Below are positions 15,518-23,638 of a stretch of 38,767 nucleotides of DNA, piece after piece. Below the pieces are notes generated by a model, which was not told where the DNA came from, made no database searches, and worked only from the letters and a program-made list of their open reading frames with translations. Source of the stretch: Lentisphaerota bacterium (GTDB taxonomy: Bacteria; Verrucomicrobiota; Lentisphaeria; Victivallales; Victivallaceae); NCBI GenBank assembly GCA_015061865.1, contig SUVU01000009.1, positions 1 to 38,767 of the forward strand. Direction: 5' to 3'. Position numbers and translations under genes: made by a program. Positions within the stretch are counted from its first letter, which is position 1. Each line of letters starts with the position of its first letter.

Positions 15518-18376
15518 CTACTTAAGTTCAAACCAATAACTGCTGCCGGCAGCAAAATCTGCGGTAAACGTCCGTCCGGAAACTTTCACTGCCGAATCAT
15601 CTTTCAAATTGATGACCTGACACTGCCGCGGCAAATTGATGGTATATTTGCCGGGGATCACACAATGCACCGACATAAAACGGTCATTCATGTCGATCTG
15701 CAAACCACTTTCACTTGCCGTGAAACCGCCGGCGGCTTTGACCAGATGGTTGAAAAATTCCGGAGTCAAACCGCCGGGATTGCCGACGTAAACCGTCCGG
15801 TATGCCGGATACTGCCGGGAAGCGATCGCCGGCAGACCGTCACTTTTGTAACGGGCATGGATTTTGATTTCCGGAATTGCGCTGATGCTGAAGCGCACCG
15901 GGCGGAAATTTTTTGCCGGAACAGAGGCGATATTTTTCGCCAGCACGGTTTCGCTGTGCAGGATCGACAGCATATTGATCTTTTCTCCGGCGGCGGGAAT
16001 AACTTCGTGGTCTGCCGGAGCCCGGTGGCGCTTGATGGTAAAGCCGGTAAAACTGCCGCCGGCGACCTGCCCGGTACCGGAAAGATAAATCAATATCCGG
16101 TCATCACTCTGCAAGCGTTTCAGAAAATCTTTCCGCACTTTGTCGATCCGGTTCATCCCGGCAAAGATCAGCACCCGGTATTTGGCCGCAAGTTCTGGAT
16201 TTTTCAGCAGATCCTCCAACAGCCACCCATCCAGCGGCACGCCCGATGCCGCCAGACTCTGCAGCTGACCGCCCAGATTGAAATTTTCACCGTAATTGTA
16301 ATAATGCGCCGGAAAATTGCGGAGCATCATCCCCGCTTCGTCGATCACCACTGCCGCCGTTGCCACACTCTGCGGAACTTGACCGTTTACACTTTTTTCA
16401 TGCGCGGCGGTAACTTCTTTGATCGACCTGATGATCTCCGGCGGCGAAAACCAGCCGTTTGCCATATCCAGATAACGGTACGCCATATTATTGGCGATCA
16501 TCTGCCCCGCCATTTTGTGAATAATGGAGTGCCACATCGTATCATTGAGCGCACAACTCAGCCCCAGCATCCGCAATTCACTTTCTTTGCCGCTGAGGGC
16601 GGCGTAAGTACGCAAGTCAAAGTCATTGACAAACAATTTGCCGTGATGATGAAACGATGCCACCGGCGCCCGCAGACCGATGGATACCCCCGGGGTGCGC
16701 CGGGAATAAGCCGGCTGTACGATCATGGCATCCACGTTTTTGCAATTCAGGAAATATCCGACATCATAAGCGCAATTCAACGTCGCCCCGAATGCCCCCA
16801 TGCAATAGCGGACGACGATGATTTTTTTGCCGAAACACGCTTTGACAAATCCCGCCAGCTCCTCCTGCAGCGCCATTGCCCCGGTTTTCTGAAAATAAAA
16901 CCAATCGATCAAATGCGGTTCCCCGGTGACGGATAAAAACGTTTTTTTGCCGAATTTCCCCGGCGTGACCGCCTCAAACGATTCCGGAGCGTGACTTTTC
17001 CATGCCGCTTGCAGATTTCCGACAGTGCCGTATTTCTGCCGGAGAAATTTCCGGAATCCCGCCGCCGCCGGAATACTGTAATCCAGCTGTCTCGTACCGA
17101 ATTGATTGTCGTGAAATCCGGTAAAATGAACTCCGATGATCCGTTTGTCCAGCTGCTCGGACTGCAATGCTGCGATCAGGGCGGCGATGTGTTTTTTCAC
17201 TTCACGGCGCCAGATTTCCGAATGTATGGATATCCACGGCCAGTGCCGTGCCGGATCCATTTTTGCCGGCAGCGGATTGGGGATGTGCGTACCATGACCG
17301 AAAACCGTGCGGCCGTCAGCCATTTTCCAGATTTCAGTGGGATATTTCTGATAAAATCCCGCATACGGATTGATGGTCAGTGTCAACAGAAATTTTGCTT
17401 CCGGAGCGCAGCGCATGGCATGACGGATCTTTGCCACCGCCCCGGCGACATCAAAGCCTTTTTCCGTCCAGAAGCCGGGACGCTTGGGATTGGCGCCGAA
17501 CTGGATGATGACAAACTGCATATCCACGCCGCTTTGCTGCATTTCCCGGGAATTCACGCTCTCCCTGCCCGCTTTGCCCGCCCACGGGATAAAAAATACC
17601 GGAGCAGTGATTTTGCCATCCACCAGCAACCGGGAAACCCCATTGACGGCTTTGACCTCGGCGGTATGCTGCACATCCTGTTTCAGCATGGTGCGGAACT
17701 CGTTTTCAGCCACCGGCATCCCCGCGGGGAAACTGTTTCCCGATGCGGTAATGCGTTGGGCGAAAGCGGTTTTAGCGGCTTTAAAATCTTCAATATACCA
17801 GTTTTCCCAGTAACTTTCCGATGGCGTTCCGGCGACGACCAGTGCCGGAGTAATGAGATTGCCGGTCGCCGGAGTGACCAACAGATGGGCAAGTTTTCTT
17901 TCGGTACAATTTGCCGGACTGTTGGTGATATACTGCATTTTGGGCCCGCCGGGGCCGCGGCCGTCAAGTTTTTTGAAATAGGACAAATCCTCTTTTTTGC
18001 CGAACATCCGCAGATAACCGACCGCATATTCCGGATTGGCATTGACGCCGTGGACATGAATGACACTCTGCAGCTCTGTCCCCGGCGCACTCTGCAGCGG
18101 CCGTTTGGAGGTGATCAGGATATACCCCTGCTGATTGCTTTTAACGATTTTCAATGCTTTTTTGCCCGGAGTCACCGGACTTGACACGATGTCCACGCTG
18201 CCTTGGGCGCCATTGCGGAATTCGATTTTCAAACCGGACTTGCCGTCGGCAAAATCTTCCTGCCACAACACCTGTTCCGGCACCACCGCCGCCGGAGTGC
18301 CGCTTGCCCAGCCGGGTGTCGCCGCCGCGACTGTACCCCACGCCAGCAAACCAAGCAAAACAAACAATTTTTTCAT
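15518..18376 (-). CDS. Secreted GH42-like glycosidase paralog B, altered active-site positions
   Basis: A 952-residue protein, co-linear with paralog A over its whole length and roughly half identical by eye. Signal peptide at 1 to about 19 (cut after VAAA). Same layout: N-terminal beta region, barrel starting at the VNGVSRLLVDGKITAP segment, trimerisation-like domain with VIDEAGMMLRN, C-terminal beta domain. Key differences: HIEG of paralog A is HFTG here (T419), the GQF glutamine is kept (Q425 in DNQF), and the LEFDLRT strand reads NDFDLRT, so the putative nucleophile Glu is D585. This copy may be a binding protein, use a different mechanism, or act on another glycan. First gene behind the promoter at 18414-18441; stop TAG; weak ribosome site. 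Confidence 0.75.
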   Translation of the reverse strand: MKKLFVLLGLLAWGTVAAATPGWASGTPAAVVPEQVLWQEDFADGKSGLKIEFRNGAQGSVDIVSSPVTPGKKALKIVKSNQQGYILITSKRPLQSAPGTELQSVIHVHGVNANPEYAVGYLRMFGKKEDLSYFKKLDGRGPGGPKMQYITNSPANCTERKLAHLLVTPATGNLITPALVVAGTPSESYWENWYIEDFKAAKTAFAQRITASGNSFPAGMPVAENEFRTMLKQDVQHTAEVKAVNGVSRLLVDGKITAPVFFIPWAGKAGRESVNSREMQQSGVDMQFVIIQFGANPKRPGFWTEKGFDVAGAVAKIRHAMRCAPEAKFLLTLTINPYAGFYQKYPTEIWKMADGRTVFGHGTHIPNPLPAKMDPARHWPWISIHSEIWRREVKKHIAALIAALQSEQLDKRIIGVHFTGFHDNQFGTRQLDYSIPAAAGFRKFLRQKYGTVGNLQAAWKSHAPESFEAVTPGKFGKKTFLSVTGEPHLIDWFYFQKTGAMALQEELAGFVKACFGKKIIVVRYCMGAFGATLNCAYDVGYFLNCKNVDAMIVQPAYSRRTPGVSIGLRAPVASFHHHGKLFVNDFDLRTYAALSGKESELRMLGLSCALNDTMWHSIIHKMAGQMIANNMAYRYLDMANGWFSPPEIIRSIKEVTAAHEKSVNGQVPQSVATAAVVIDEAGMMLRNFPAHYYNYGENFNLGGQLQSLAASGVPLDGWLLEDLLKNPELAAKYRVLIFAGMNRIDKVRKDFLKRLQSDDRILIYLSGTGQVAGGSFTGFTIKRHRAPADHEVIPAAGEKINMLSILHSETVLAKNIASVPAKNFRPVRFSISAIPEIKIHARYKSDGLPAIASRQYPAYRTVYVGNPGGLTPEFFNHLVKAAGGFTASESGLQIDMNDRFMSVHCVIPGKYTINLPRQCQVINLKDDSAVKVSGRTFTADFAAGSSYWFELK
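17955..18010 (-). repeat. 56-bp block identical to 15085-15140 (copy in paralog B)
   Basis: Second copy of the perfect repeat, 2870 bases from the first and in register with the protein alignment, so it is part of the gene duplication rather than an inserted element. Confidence 0.9.
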
Positions 18377-18390
18377 GTCCGACCCCGCTT

Positions 18391-18406
18391 ACTTAACATG
18401 TTTAGT
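18391..18406. promoter_or_regulatory. Putative operator palindrome of the glycosidase operon
   Basis: ACTTAACATGTTTAGT is a 16-bp inverted repeat with one mismatched base pair per half (positions 4 and 13), centred on AACATGTT. It lies just downstream of the predicted start site, between the -10 and the gene, where a dimeric repressor (LacI/GntR-type size) could block initiation. No regulator gene adjoins it, and I saw no second copy in the window. Confidence 0.5.
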
Positions 18407-18413
18407 TATTAAT

Positions 18414-18441
18414 AATATACCCCGTATTTCCATTTTGTCAA
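18414..18441 (-). promoter_or_regulatory. Predicted strong promoter of the tandem glycosidase operon
   Basis: Minus strand TTGACA (18441-18436; perfect -35), 16-bp spacer, TATATT (18419-18414). The -35 overlaps the comF stop codon. This is the best -35 match in the window. Confidence 0.65.
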
Positions 18442-19166
18442 GTCAGTTGCGGCAATGCTCCGTAAGCCGGAGTCCGGGCGATGGTCAGCACGCTCAAATT
18501 TTCCCGTTCGACCTCCGGCAATGCTTGTGCGGCGGCGGTCAGAGTCGCCCCGGTGGTCAGCACATCATCGACCAGCATCAGCTGTAATCCGCAGAGTTTT
18601 TCCGGACAGCTGCAATAAAACGATGTCTGCAGTTTGTGGCGCTCCCGCCGCCCGAGCAAAGCCTGCTTTTTCCGGGGGAAGCGCCGTTTCAAAACCTTCA
18701 ACACCGGAATTCCCAACTCCCTGCCGATACAATCGGCGAGCAATTCCGCCTGATTATAGCCCCGGAGCATGAATCTCGTCCAGTGCAGCGGCACCGGAAC
18801 CAGCGCCTGCGGCATCACTCCGCGCGCCCGGATCGCCGCTGCCGCCAGCACTGCCAGCGGACGGCTCAATTCCGGACGGGTGGCAAACTTCATCTGCCGG
18901 ATCAATTTTTTGCCGAAGCCGCGGTACGGGAATACCGCCACGGCATGATGCCACGGCCGGACGGGTTCAGCCAGACATTGCGAGCAGACTGCCAGCGCCC
19001 CGTCCATGATCCCGCCGCAACCGGGACAGAATACCTGCCCGTCCGGAAACAGCTGCAGTTTCGCCACACATTCCGGACAGAAACCTCTGCCGCCGGCAGG
19101 AGCATCATCAGCGCCGCAACCGGGACAGGGGAATACCATCGTACTGAAAATATCGTTAAAATACAT
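18438..19166 (-). CDS. comF: ComF family phosphoribosyltransferase-like protein
   Basis: A 242-residue protein. The N-terminus has Zn-binding Cys clusters (CPGC, CPEC, CPGC, CSQC within the first 70 residues). The C-terminal half is a type I phosphoribosyltransferase domain with the PRPP loop LMLVDDVLTTGATL near residues 196-209 and the family's RGYNQAELLA segment. ComF/GntX proteins assist natural transformation or DNA handling; the exact role here is unknown. The ATG at 19166 lies 11 bases inside yraN and has GGAAG five bases before it. Third gene of prmC-yraN-comF. Confidence 0.9.
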   Translation of the reverse strand: MYFNDIFSTMVFPCPGCGADDAPAGGRGFCPECVAKLQLFPDGQVFCPGCGGIMDGALAVCSQCLAEPVRPWHHAVAVFPYRGFGKKLIRQMKFATRPELSRPLAVLAAAAIRARGVMPQALVPVPLHWTRFMLRGYNQAELLADCIGRELGIPVLKVLKRRFPRKKQALLGRRERHKLQTSFYCSCPEKLCGLQLMLVDDVLTTGATLTAAAQALPEVERENLSVLTIARTPAYGALPQLT

Positions 19167-19563
19167 TGCCGCTTCCCCGTGCCGGAAGTTGCGGCAGATA
19201 ATCCCGGTGATGAACGACCTGCACCGGGATCCGCCACCATAAACTGACTTCGATCAAATCAAACCTGCCGGGATACCCGATGATATCCAGCGAACGCAAA
19301 TAGACTTTGGCGGCATTGTAATTGCGCCGCCGCTGCCGGAAAGACAAATTTTCTGCCGGCGTGAAGTCCCGGCGGTAACGGGTGGTTTTGACCTCGGCAA
19401 ATACGATCGTGTCACCATCCAGAGCGACGATGTCCAACTCCCCGGCTTTGCACCGCCAGTTACGGGCGAGAATTTTCATCCCGCAGCTTTGCAGCGTATC
19501 GCAAGCGATATTTTCGCCGCGCCGCCCTAATTTCTGCCGGTATTTCCGCCCTGAACCAAACAT
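19156..19563 (-). CDS. yraN: YraN family (UPF0102) endonuclease-like protein
   Basis: A 135-residue protein. LGRRGENIA at about 11-19 and GELDIVALDGDTIVFAEVKT near 42-61 form the PD-(D/E)xK-like core (E, D, ExK) of UPF0102, a putative Holliday-junction-resolvase-like family. A longer open frame exists to 19617, but the ATG at 19563 overlaps the prmC stop as TAATG and gives the family length. Confidence 0.9.
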   Translation of the reverse strand: MFGSGRKYRQKLGRRGENIACDTLQSCGMKILARNWRCKAGELDIVALDGDTIVFAEVKTTRYRRDFTPAENLSFRQRRRNYNAAKVYLRSLDIIGYPGRFDLIEVSLWWRIPVQVVHHRDYLPQLPARGSGNVF

Positions 19564-20330
19564 TATTTGGCTCCGCAGACGAATCGTTCCCTGCCGCACA
19601 GATCCAGTTCGACCCACCCGGTAAAGCCGTGCTTCTGCAATTCGGCGACCACCGCCGGAGCCTGCGGCGGCGACAACTCAAATATCGCCGCACCGCCGGG
19701 ATTGAGGAACTCATCCAGCCGGGCGATCGTCCGGCGGATCAACTGCAATCCGGCATCCGGCGCCACCAGCGCCATTTCCGGTTCAAACTCCCGCACTTCA
19801 CGGTCAAGGGTATCATACTCCTCCGCAGTAACGTAAGGTAAATTGGCGGCAACGATATCAAATTTCCGTCCGGCAAGCCGGGTGAACAAATCACTGTGGA
19901 CAAACTCAACTTTGCCCGCCAGTGCGCATTTTTCCGCATTATGCCGTGCCACATCCAGCGCATCCGGACTCAAATCGACCGCCGTGACCTGCAAATCCTG
20001 CCGTTCGTGCGCCAGGGACAGAGCGATCGCTCCGCTGCCGCACCCCAGATCCACCACGCTGGCGCCCTGCGGGGCACGTTTCAAGACCCACTCCACCAAA
20101 GTTTCGGTTTCCGGGCGGGGGATCAGCACCCGGCGGTCAACGTCCAAAGTCAAATACCGGAACGGGGCGGTGCCGAGAATATATTGCAACGGTTCCCCTG
20201 CCGCCCGGCGGTGTGCCGCCGCCACAGCAGTTTCATCATCGGCGGTTTCGGCAATTATCCAGCGGGCTTCCTGCCGGAAATTTTCCACGCCGCCGGCTTG
20301 TAAAATTTCTCTGATCTGATCTGCAATCAT
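19563..20330 (-). CDS. prmC: Peptide chain release factor N5-glutamine methyltransferase PrmC
   Basis: A 255-residue protein with the PrmC N-terminal helical domain, then EPLQYILG, LIPRPETETLVEW and the SAM loop VVDLGCGSGAIALSLA. PrmC methylates the Gln of the GGQ motif in release factors. The usual catalytic NPPY reads NLPY here (AANLPYVTAEEYD), a change in the second position only. GAGGTG lies seven bases before the ATG. The promoter at 20355-20383 lies upstream; yraN and comF follow with overlaps. Confidence 0.93.
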   Translation of the reverse strand: MIADQIREILQAGGVENFRQEARWIIAETADDETAVAAAHRRAAGEPLQYILGTAPFRYLTLDVDRRVLIPRPETETLVEWVLKRAPQGASVVDLGCGSGAIALSLAHERQDLQVTAVDLSPDALDVARHNAEKCALAGKVEFVHSDLFTRLAGRKFDIVAANLPYVTAEEYDTLDREVREFEPEMALVAPDAGLQLIRRTIARLDEFLNPGGAAIFELSPPQAPAVVAELQKHGFTGWVELDLCGRERFVCGAK

Positions 20331-20354
20331 GATTTATCACCTCATTATACAGAA

Positions 20355-20383
20355 AATATAGCACATATACCGCCGGTGTGCAA
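20355..20383 (-). promoter_or_regulatory. Predicted prmC-yraN-comF promoter
   Basis: Minus strand TTGCAC (20383-20378), 17-bp spacer, TATATT (20360-20355) with an extended TGC before it. A TATAAT at 20349-20344 is an alternative -10 but has no matched -35. Back to back with the promoter at 20403-20430. Confidence 0.5.
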
Positions 20384-20402
20384 TTTTTTTCCCATTTTTA
20401 CA

Positions 20403-20430
20403 TTGATTTTTTTGCTCCGGGTGATATATT
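20403..20430 (+). promoter_or_regulatory. Predicted promoter of the ATP-cone gene
   Basis: TTGATT (20403-20408), 16-bp spacer, TATATT (20425-20430). The leader would be only about 22 bases, ending in GGAG five bases before the ATG at 20459. Confidence 0.5.
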
Positions 20431-20458
20431 GAGAAAATTGAATATTTTTGGAGTATTT

Positions 20459-21400
20459 ATGGTACAGACAGTTGAAAAACGGATCTATATCCGCGACACC
20501 GATGGCGGCGTCGCCCCTTTTGATCCCAATGAATTGCAGACCCGGATGATCGGAGCATTTCTCGGCGCCGGATTGAGAGAGGAAAGTTATATTTCCGAGG
20601 AGATCGTCCTCGCATTGGAATATACCTTGCTCACCTCCCCCCGCCCGGATGGGATTTTCACCCGGAGCGAAATCGACACTTCCATCGTCCGGCTGCTGGG
20701 AAACACCGGCTTTCCGGAAGTTGCCAACACCTACCGCCGCACCGCCAGTGAACAGGTCATGCGCCTCTCCGTTTCGCCGGAGGTGCTGGAACGTCTTTTT
20801 GTCACCCATCTGGGCTGTTCGGCGGAACGGGCGGCACATATCGCCGGGATCGTGACGGATAATATGAAAACCCTGCAAATTCCGGCGGCGTCGCCCCATT
20901 TGCTGTTGGAACTCGCACGCCACCACGAACGTGATCTGGCGGCACAGGATTCCCTGCCGCTGCCCGAAGTGCGGCAGCGTTCGCCCAAAGTCACGCTCTC
21001 CCGGGATGAGATCACCGCTTTGCTCCCGCCGGCGGCACAACAATTGGTTGCTGCCGGAGTATTGCGGATCAATGGCATCACCACGCTGTTTCCGAGCGTG
21101 CGCTTTTTCTTTTTCCTGACCCGCTTTGCCGAACTGCACCGGCTGGGGAATCCGGTCACCGAACTGGAGATCATGCCGCTGCTTTACGATGCCGGCAACA
21201 CGCTGGAAACTGCCCGTCAGGCGATCACAGGGGCATTGGAAACTCCGGAAGAACTGCCCTGCTGTCTGGCACTGCCGGATATTTCCGACTTTCAGGAACA
21301 GCGCATCGGCTGTCTGCCGGACCGGAAATTGGCAGAGGAACTTGCCGGAGCGCTCACTGCCGGTTTGAAGTGCGATTTGTATAACCTCTCCTTTGATTGA
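20459..21400 (+). CDS. ATP-cone domain protein of unknown function
   Basis: A 313-residue protein. The first ~95 residues fit the ATP-cone fold: an IRDTDGGVAPFDPNEL strand-turn-helix (compare KRDG..xPFD..KI), a middle helix, then FTRSEIDTSIVRLLGNTGFPEVANTYRR, matching the domain's IxxxVxxxLxxxGxxxVAxxYxxYR end. ATP-cones bind ATP/dATP and regulate ribonucleotide reductases or, in NrdR, their transcription. There is no Zn ribbon as in NrdR and no reductase barrel. The remaining ~215 helical residues match nothing I know. The ATG at 20459 has GGAG five bases upstream; the longer frame from 20378 would cover the promoter. It is followed after 99 bases by dnaN. Confidence 0.6.
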   Translation: MVQTVEKRIYIRDTDGGVAPFDPNELQTRMIGAFLGAGLREESYISEEIVLALEYTLLTSPRPDGIFTRSEIDTSIVRLLGNTGFPEVANTYRRTASEQVMRLSVSPEVLERLFVTHLGCSAERAAHIAGIVTDNMKTLQIPAASPHLLLELARHHERDLAAQDSLPLPEVRQRSPKVTLSRDEITALLPPAAQQLVAAGVLRINGITTLFPSVRFFFFLTRFAELHRLGNPVTELEIMPLLYDAGNTLETARQAITGALETPEELPCCLALPDISDFQEQRIGCLPDRKLAEELAGALTAGLKCDLYNLSFD

Positions 21401-21428
21401 AAAATTATGATTTTTTGAAAAAATCCAC

Positions 21429-21457
21429 TGGACAGATACCACAATCGGGATTATATT
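21429..21457 (+). promoter_or_regulatory. Predicted dnaN-recF promoter
   Basis: TGGACA (21429-21434), 17-bp spacer, TATATT (21452-21457); both hexamers match consensus at 5 of 6. TATAAT at 21463-21468 is an alternative -10 without a matched -35. The leader is about 36 bases. Confidence 0.6.
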
Positions 21458-21499
21458 ACCTCTATAATTTATAGAAATTCATTCTGGAGGAAAATCATT

Positions 21500-22594
21500 A
21501 TGAAATTTACTGTTGACAGAGTAAAATTGCAGAAAGCTCTGCAGAGAGTCGGCAACATTATCGGCTCCAAATCCATGCTGCCGCTGCTCGGCAATGTCCT
21601 TATCCGCGCCGAAGAAAATGCGCTTGAACTCAGCACCACCGACTTGGAACTGCGCCTGGTCACCCGGGTGGAAGCAGAGGTTTCCGTCCCCGGCGCCACC
21701 ACCTTGCCGGCACGCAAACTGGTGTCCCTGGTCGGCTCATTTTCCGCAGCCGATGTGGAGATCGACGTCGATGAAAAAGATTTCGCCCGCATCACCTGCG
21801 GCACGGCGAAATTCACACTGCACGGGCTCTCCACCGCCGACTTCCCGGAAGCGCTCAATTTCACCGCTGTCCGTGAAGTCAAAATCAAAGAAAACGTGTT
21901 CAAACGGATGATCGGTTCGATCGCTTATGCAGTCAGCGCCGATGATTCCCGCAAAGTCCTGACCGGCGTGTTGCTCAACCTCCGTGAAACGTCCATGACG
22001 CTCGTTGCCACCGACGGCAAACGTATGGCGATGCAGGAAAATACTCCGGATGCCATCAGCGGCGGCGACGGCGATGCGATCATCCCCCTCAAAGCCATGT
22101 CGGAGATCCGCCGCCTGCTCGACGGCGATGAAGTAATGACCATTGAGATCGGCGACAAACTCTGCCGTTTCACCACCGCCAATGTCACGTTGACCAGCAA
22201 ATTGATCGAGGGCGCTTATCCCAACTACCGTCAGGTCGTGCCCAGCAAATTCCAGCGTGAAGTGGAATTGCCGGTGCAGGCACTGCTCTCCAAAATCGAA
22301 ACCGTGGCGCTGATGCTCTCTGAAGCCAACAGTTTCATCATTCTCCGTTTCGGCGACAATCAGCTGCAGCTGCAGGCATCCAGCGCTGAAGTCGGCGAAG
22401 GCAGTGACCTGATCGAAACCGCTTGCGACGGCGAGCCGTTTGAAGTCTCTTTCAATCCGGCGTTCCTCGCTGATCCGCTGCGCAATACCGATGCCGACAT
22501 GGTGCGCTTCCGTTTGAATGATCCCCTCAGCCCGGTCGCCATCGAAGCCGGCGAAGGTTTCATCTACGTTATCATGCCGATCCGCAAAAAGTGA
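21500..22594 (+). CDS. dnaN: DNA polymerase III beta sliding clamp
   Basis: A 364-residue protein, the normal clamp length. It starts MKFTVDRVKLQKALQRV, has the repeated three-domain pattern (LELSTTDLELRL, KRMAMQE, EGAYPNYRQVVP) and ends in the family's YVIMPIRKK. TGGAGG lies nine bases before the ATG. The ring clamp tethers polymerase III and other partners to DNA. recF follows after six bases. dnaA and gyrB, the frequent neighbours, are not here, and I saw no cluster of DnaA boxes. Confidence 0.97.
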   Translation: MKFTVDRVKLQKALQRVGNIIGSKSMLPLLGNVLIRAEENALELSTTDLELRLVTRVEAEVSVPGATTLPARKLVSLVGSFSAADVEIDVDEKDFARITCGTAKFTLHGLSTADFPEALNFTAVREVKIKENVFKRMIGSIAYAVSADDSRKVLTGVLLNLRETSMTLVATDGKRMAMQENTPDAISGGDGDAIIPLKAMSEIRRLLDGDEVMTIEIGDKLCRFTTANVTLTSKLIEGAYPNYRQVVPSKFQREVELPVQALLSKIETVALMLSEANSFIILRFGDNQLQLQASSAEVGEGSDLIETACDGEPFEVSFNPAFLADPLRNTDADMVRFRLNDPLSPVAIEAGEGFIYVIMPIRKK

Positions 22595-22600
22595 CGAGCA

Positions 22601-23638
22601 GTGGTAATTAATTCTCTGGAACTGACCAATTTCCGCAACTTTGCGTCGCGGAAATTGGTTTTTCATAACCGCAATATTTTCTTTACCGGCGCCAATGGTT
22701 CTGGAAAAAGCAACCTGTTGGAAAGCATCGCTTTTTCCAGTTTGCTCCGTTCTTTCCGGGGCGCTCCGCCGCGGGAAATGATCCGGCTGGGCAGCCGGGA
22801 ATTTCAACTGAAAACCACACTCTGTACCCGAATCGGCACCGAAACTCTCCACATCATCGAACACGCTTCCGGCAGGCGGGAATTATTCATCCAGGGTTCG
22901 CCGGTGCGCCGTTCCAGCGATTTCATCCGGGAATTTCATACCATCGTATTCGCTCCTGAAGACCGGATGACGGTCTCCGGCAGTTCCGGATTCCGCCGCC
23001 GTTTTTTTGACATCCTGATTTCAGAAATCGAACCGGAATATCTGTTGCGGCTTGCCCGCTATCAACGGGCATTGAATCAACGCAACCGGGCGCTGAAAAC
23101 TGCACCGCATACTGCTATGGCATTTGAAGCGGAACTGGCGGAGCAGGCGCCTTTTATCGCCGATGCCAGACGCCGCTACGCTGAATCGATCGCCGCCGAA
23201 TGTAACACGCTGTTGAATGGCAAAGCCGAATTTGCGATCGCCCACCATACGGATTCTGCCGCCACGGCAGCGGAACACCGGAAACTGTTTGATCTGAAAC
23301 GGGAGAGCGAACTGCGCCGTCAATGCACCTTGTCCGGGGCGCAGCTGGATGAGTTTGATTTTTATTACAACGGTAAATTACTGCGGACTTACGGTTCCAC
23401 CGGTCAGATCCGGCTGATCTCGCTGATGCTGAAACTGGCACAATTCAAACTGGTCAGCTCCCGGTCGGATATTCCGGTGGCAGTGCTTGCCGATGATGTC
23501 ACCGGCGAATTGGATGAGAGCAATGTCCAGCTCTTTCTTGACACGATCGCCGGTGCCGGACAGGTGTTTTTCACCTTTGCCGAGCCGCCGCGGTTCACCC
23601 TGCCCGACTCGGAAACCATCGCCGTTGCAGAGCCGTGA
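22601..23638 (+). CDS. recF: DNA repair protein RecF (divergent C-terminus)
   Basis: A 345-residue SMC-like ATPase. Walker A GANGSGKSNLLES near residues 30-42; FAPEDRMTVSGSSGFRRRFFD, typical of RecF; signature STGQIRLISLMLKLA near 266-280; Walker B VAVLADDVTGELD. RecF helps load RecA at gaps. The usual GPHRDDL before the signature reads GAQLDEF. The start is GTG six bases after the dnaN stop. The last codon abuts the convergent TauE gene: the two stop codons together form TGATCA. Confidence 0.9.
   Translation: MVINSLELTNFRNFASRKLVFHNRNIFFTGANGSGKSNLLESIAFSSLLRSFRGAPPREMIRLGSREFQLKTTLCTRIGTETLHIIEHASGRRELFIQGSPVRRSSDFIREFHTIVFAPEDRMTVSGSSGFRRRFFDILISEIEPEYLLRLARYQRALNQRNRALKTAPHTAMAFEAELAEQAPFIADARRRYAESIAAECNTLLNGKAEFAIAHHTDSAATAAEHRKLFDLKRESELRRQCTLSGAQLDEFDFYYNGKLLRTYGSTGQIRLISLMLKLAQFKLVSSRSDIPVAVLADDVTGELDESNVQLFLDTIAGAGQVFFTFAEPPRFTLPDSETIAVAEP

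Noticed and set aside
21411-21427. Perfect A/T palindrome GATTTTTTGAAAAAATC between the ATP-cone gene and dnaN
   Set aside because: Too A/T-only to act as a stable terminator hairpin; possibly just A/T-rich spacer upstream of the dnaN promoter.
21401-21499. Possible replication origin beside dnaN
   Set aside because: No DnaA-box cluster and no dnaA or gyrB neighbour; the gap is explained by the promoter.
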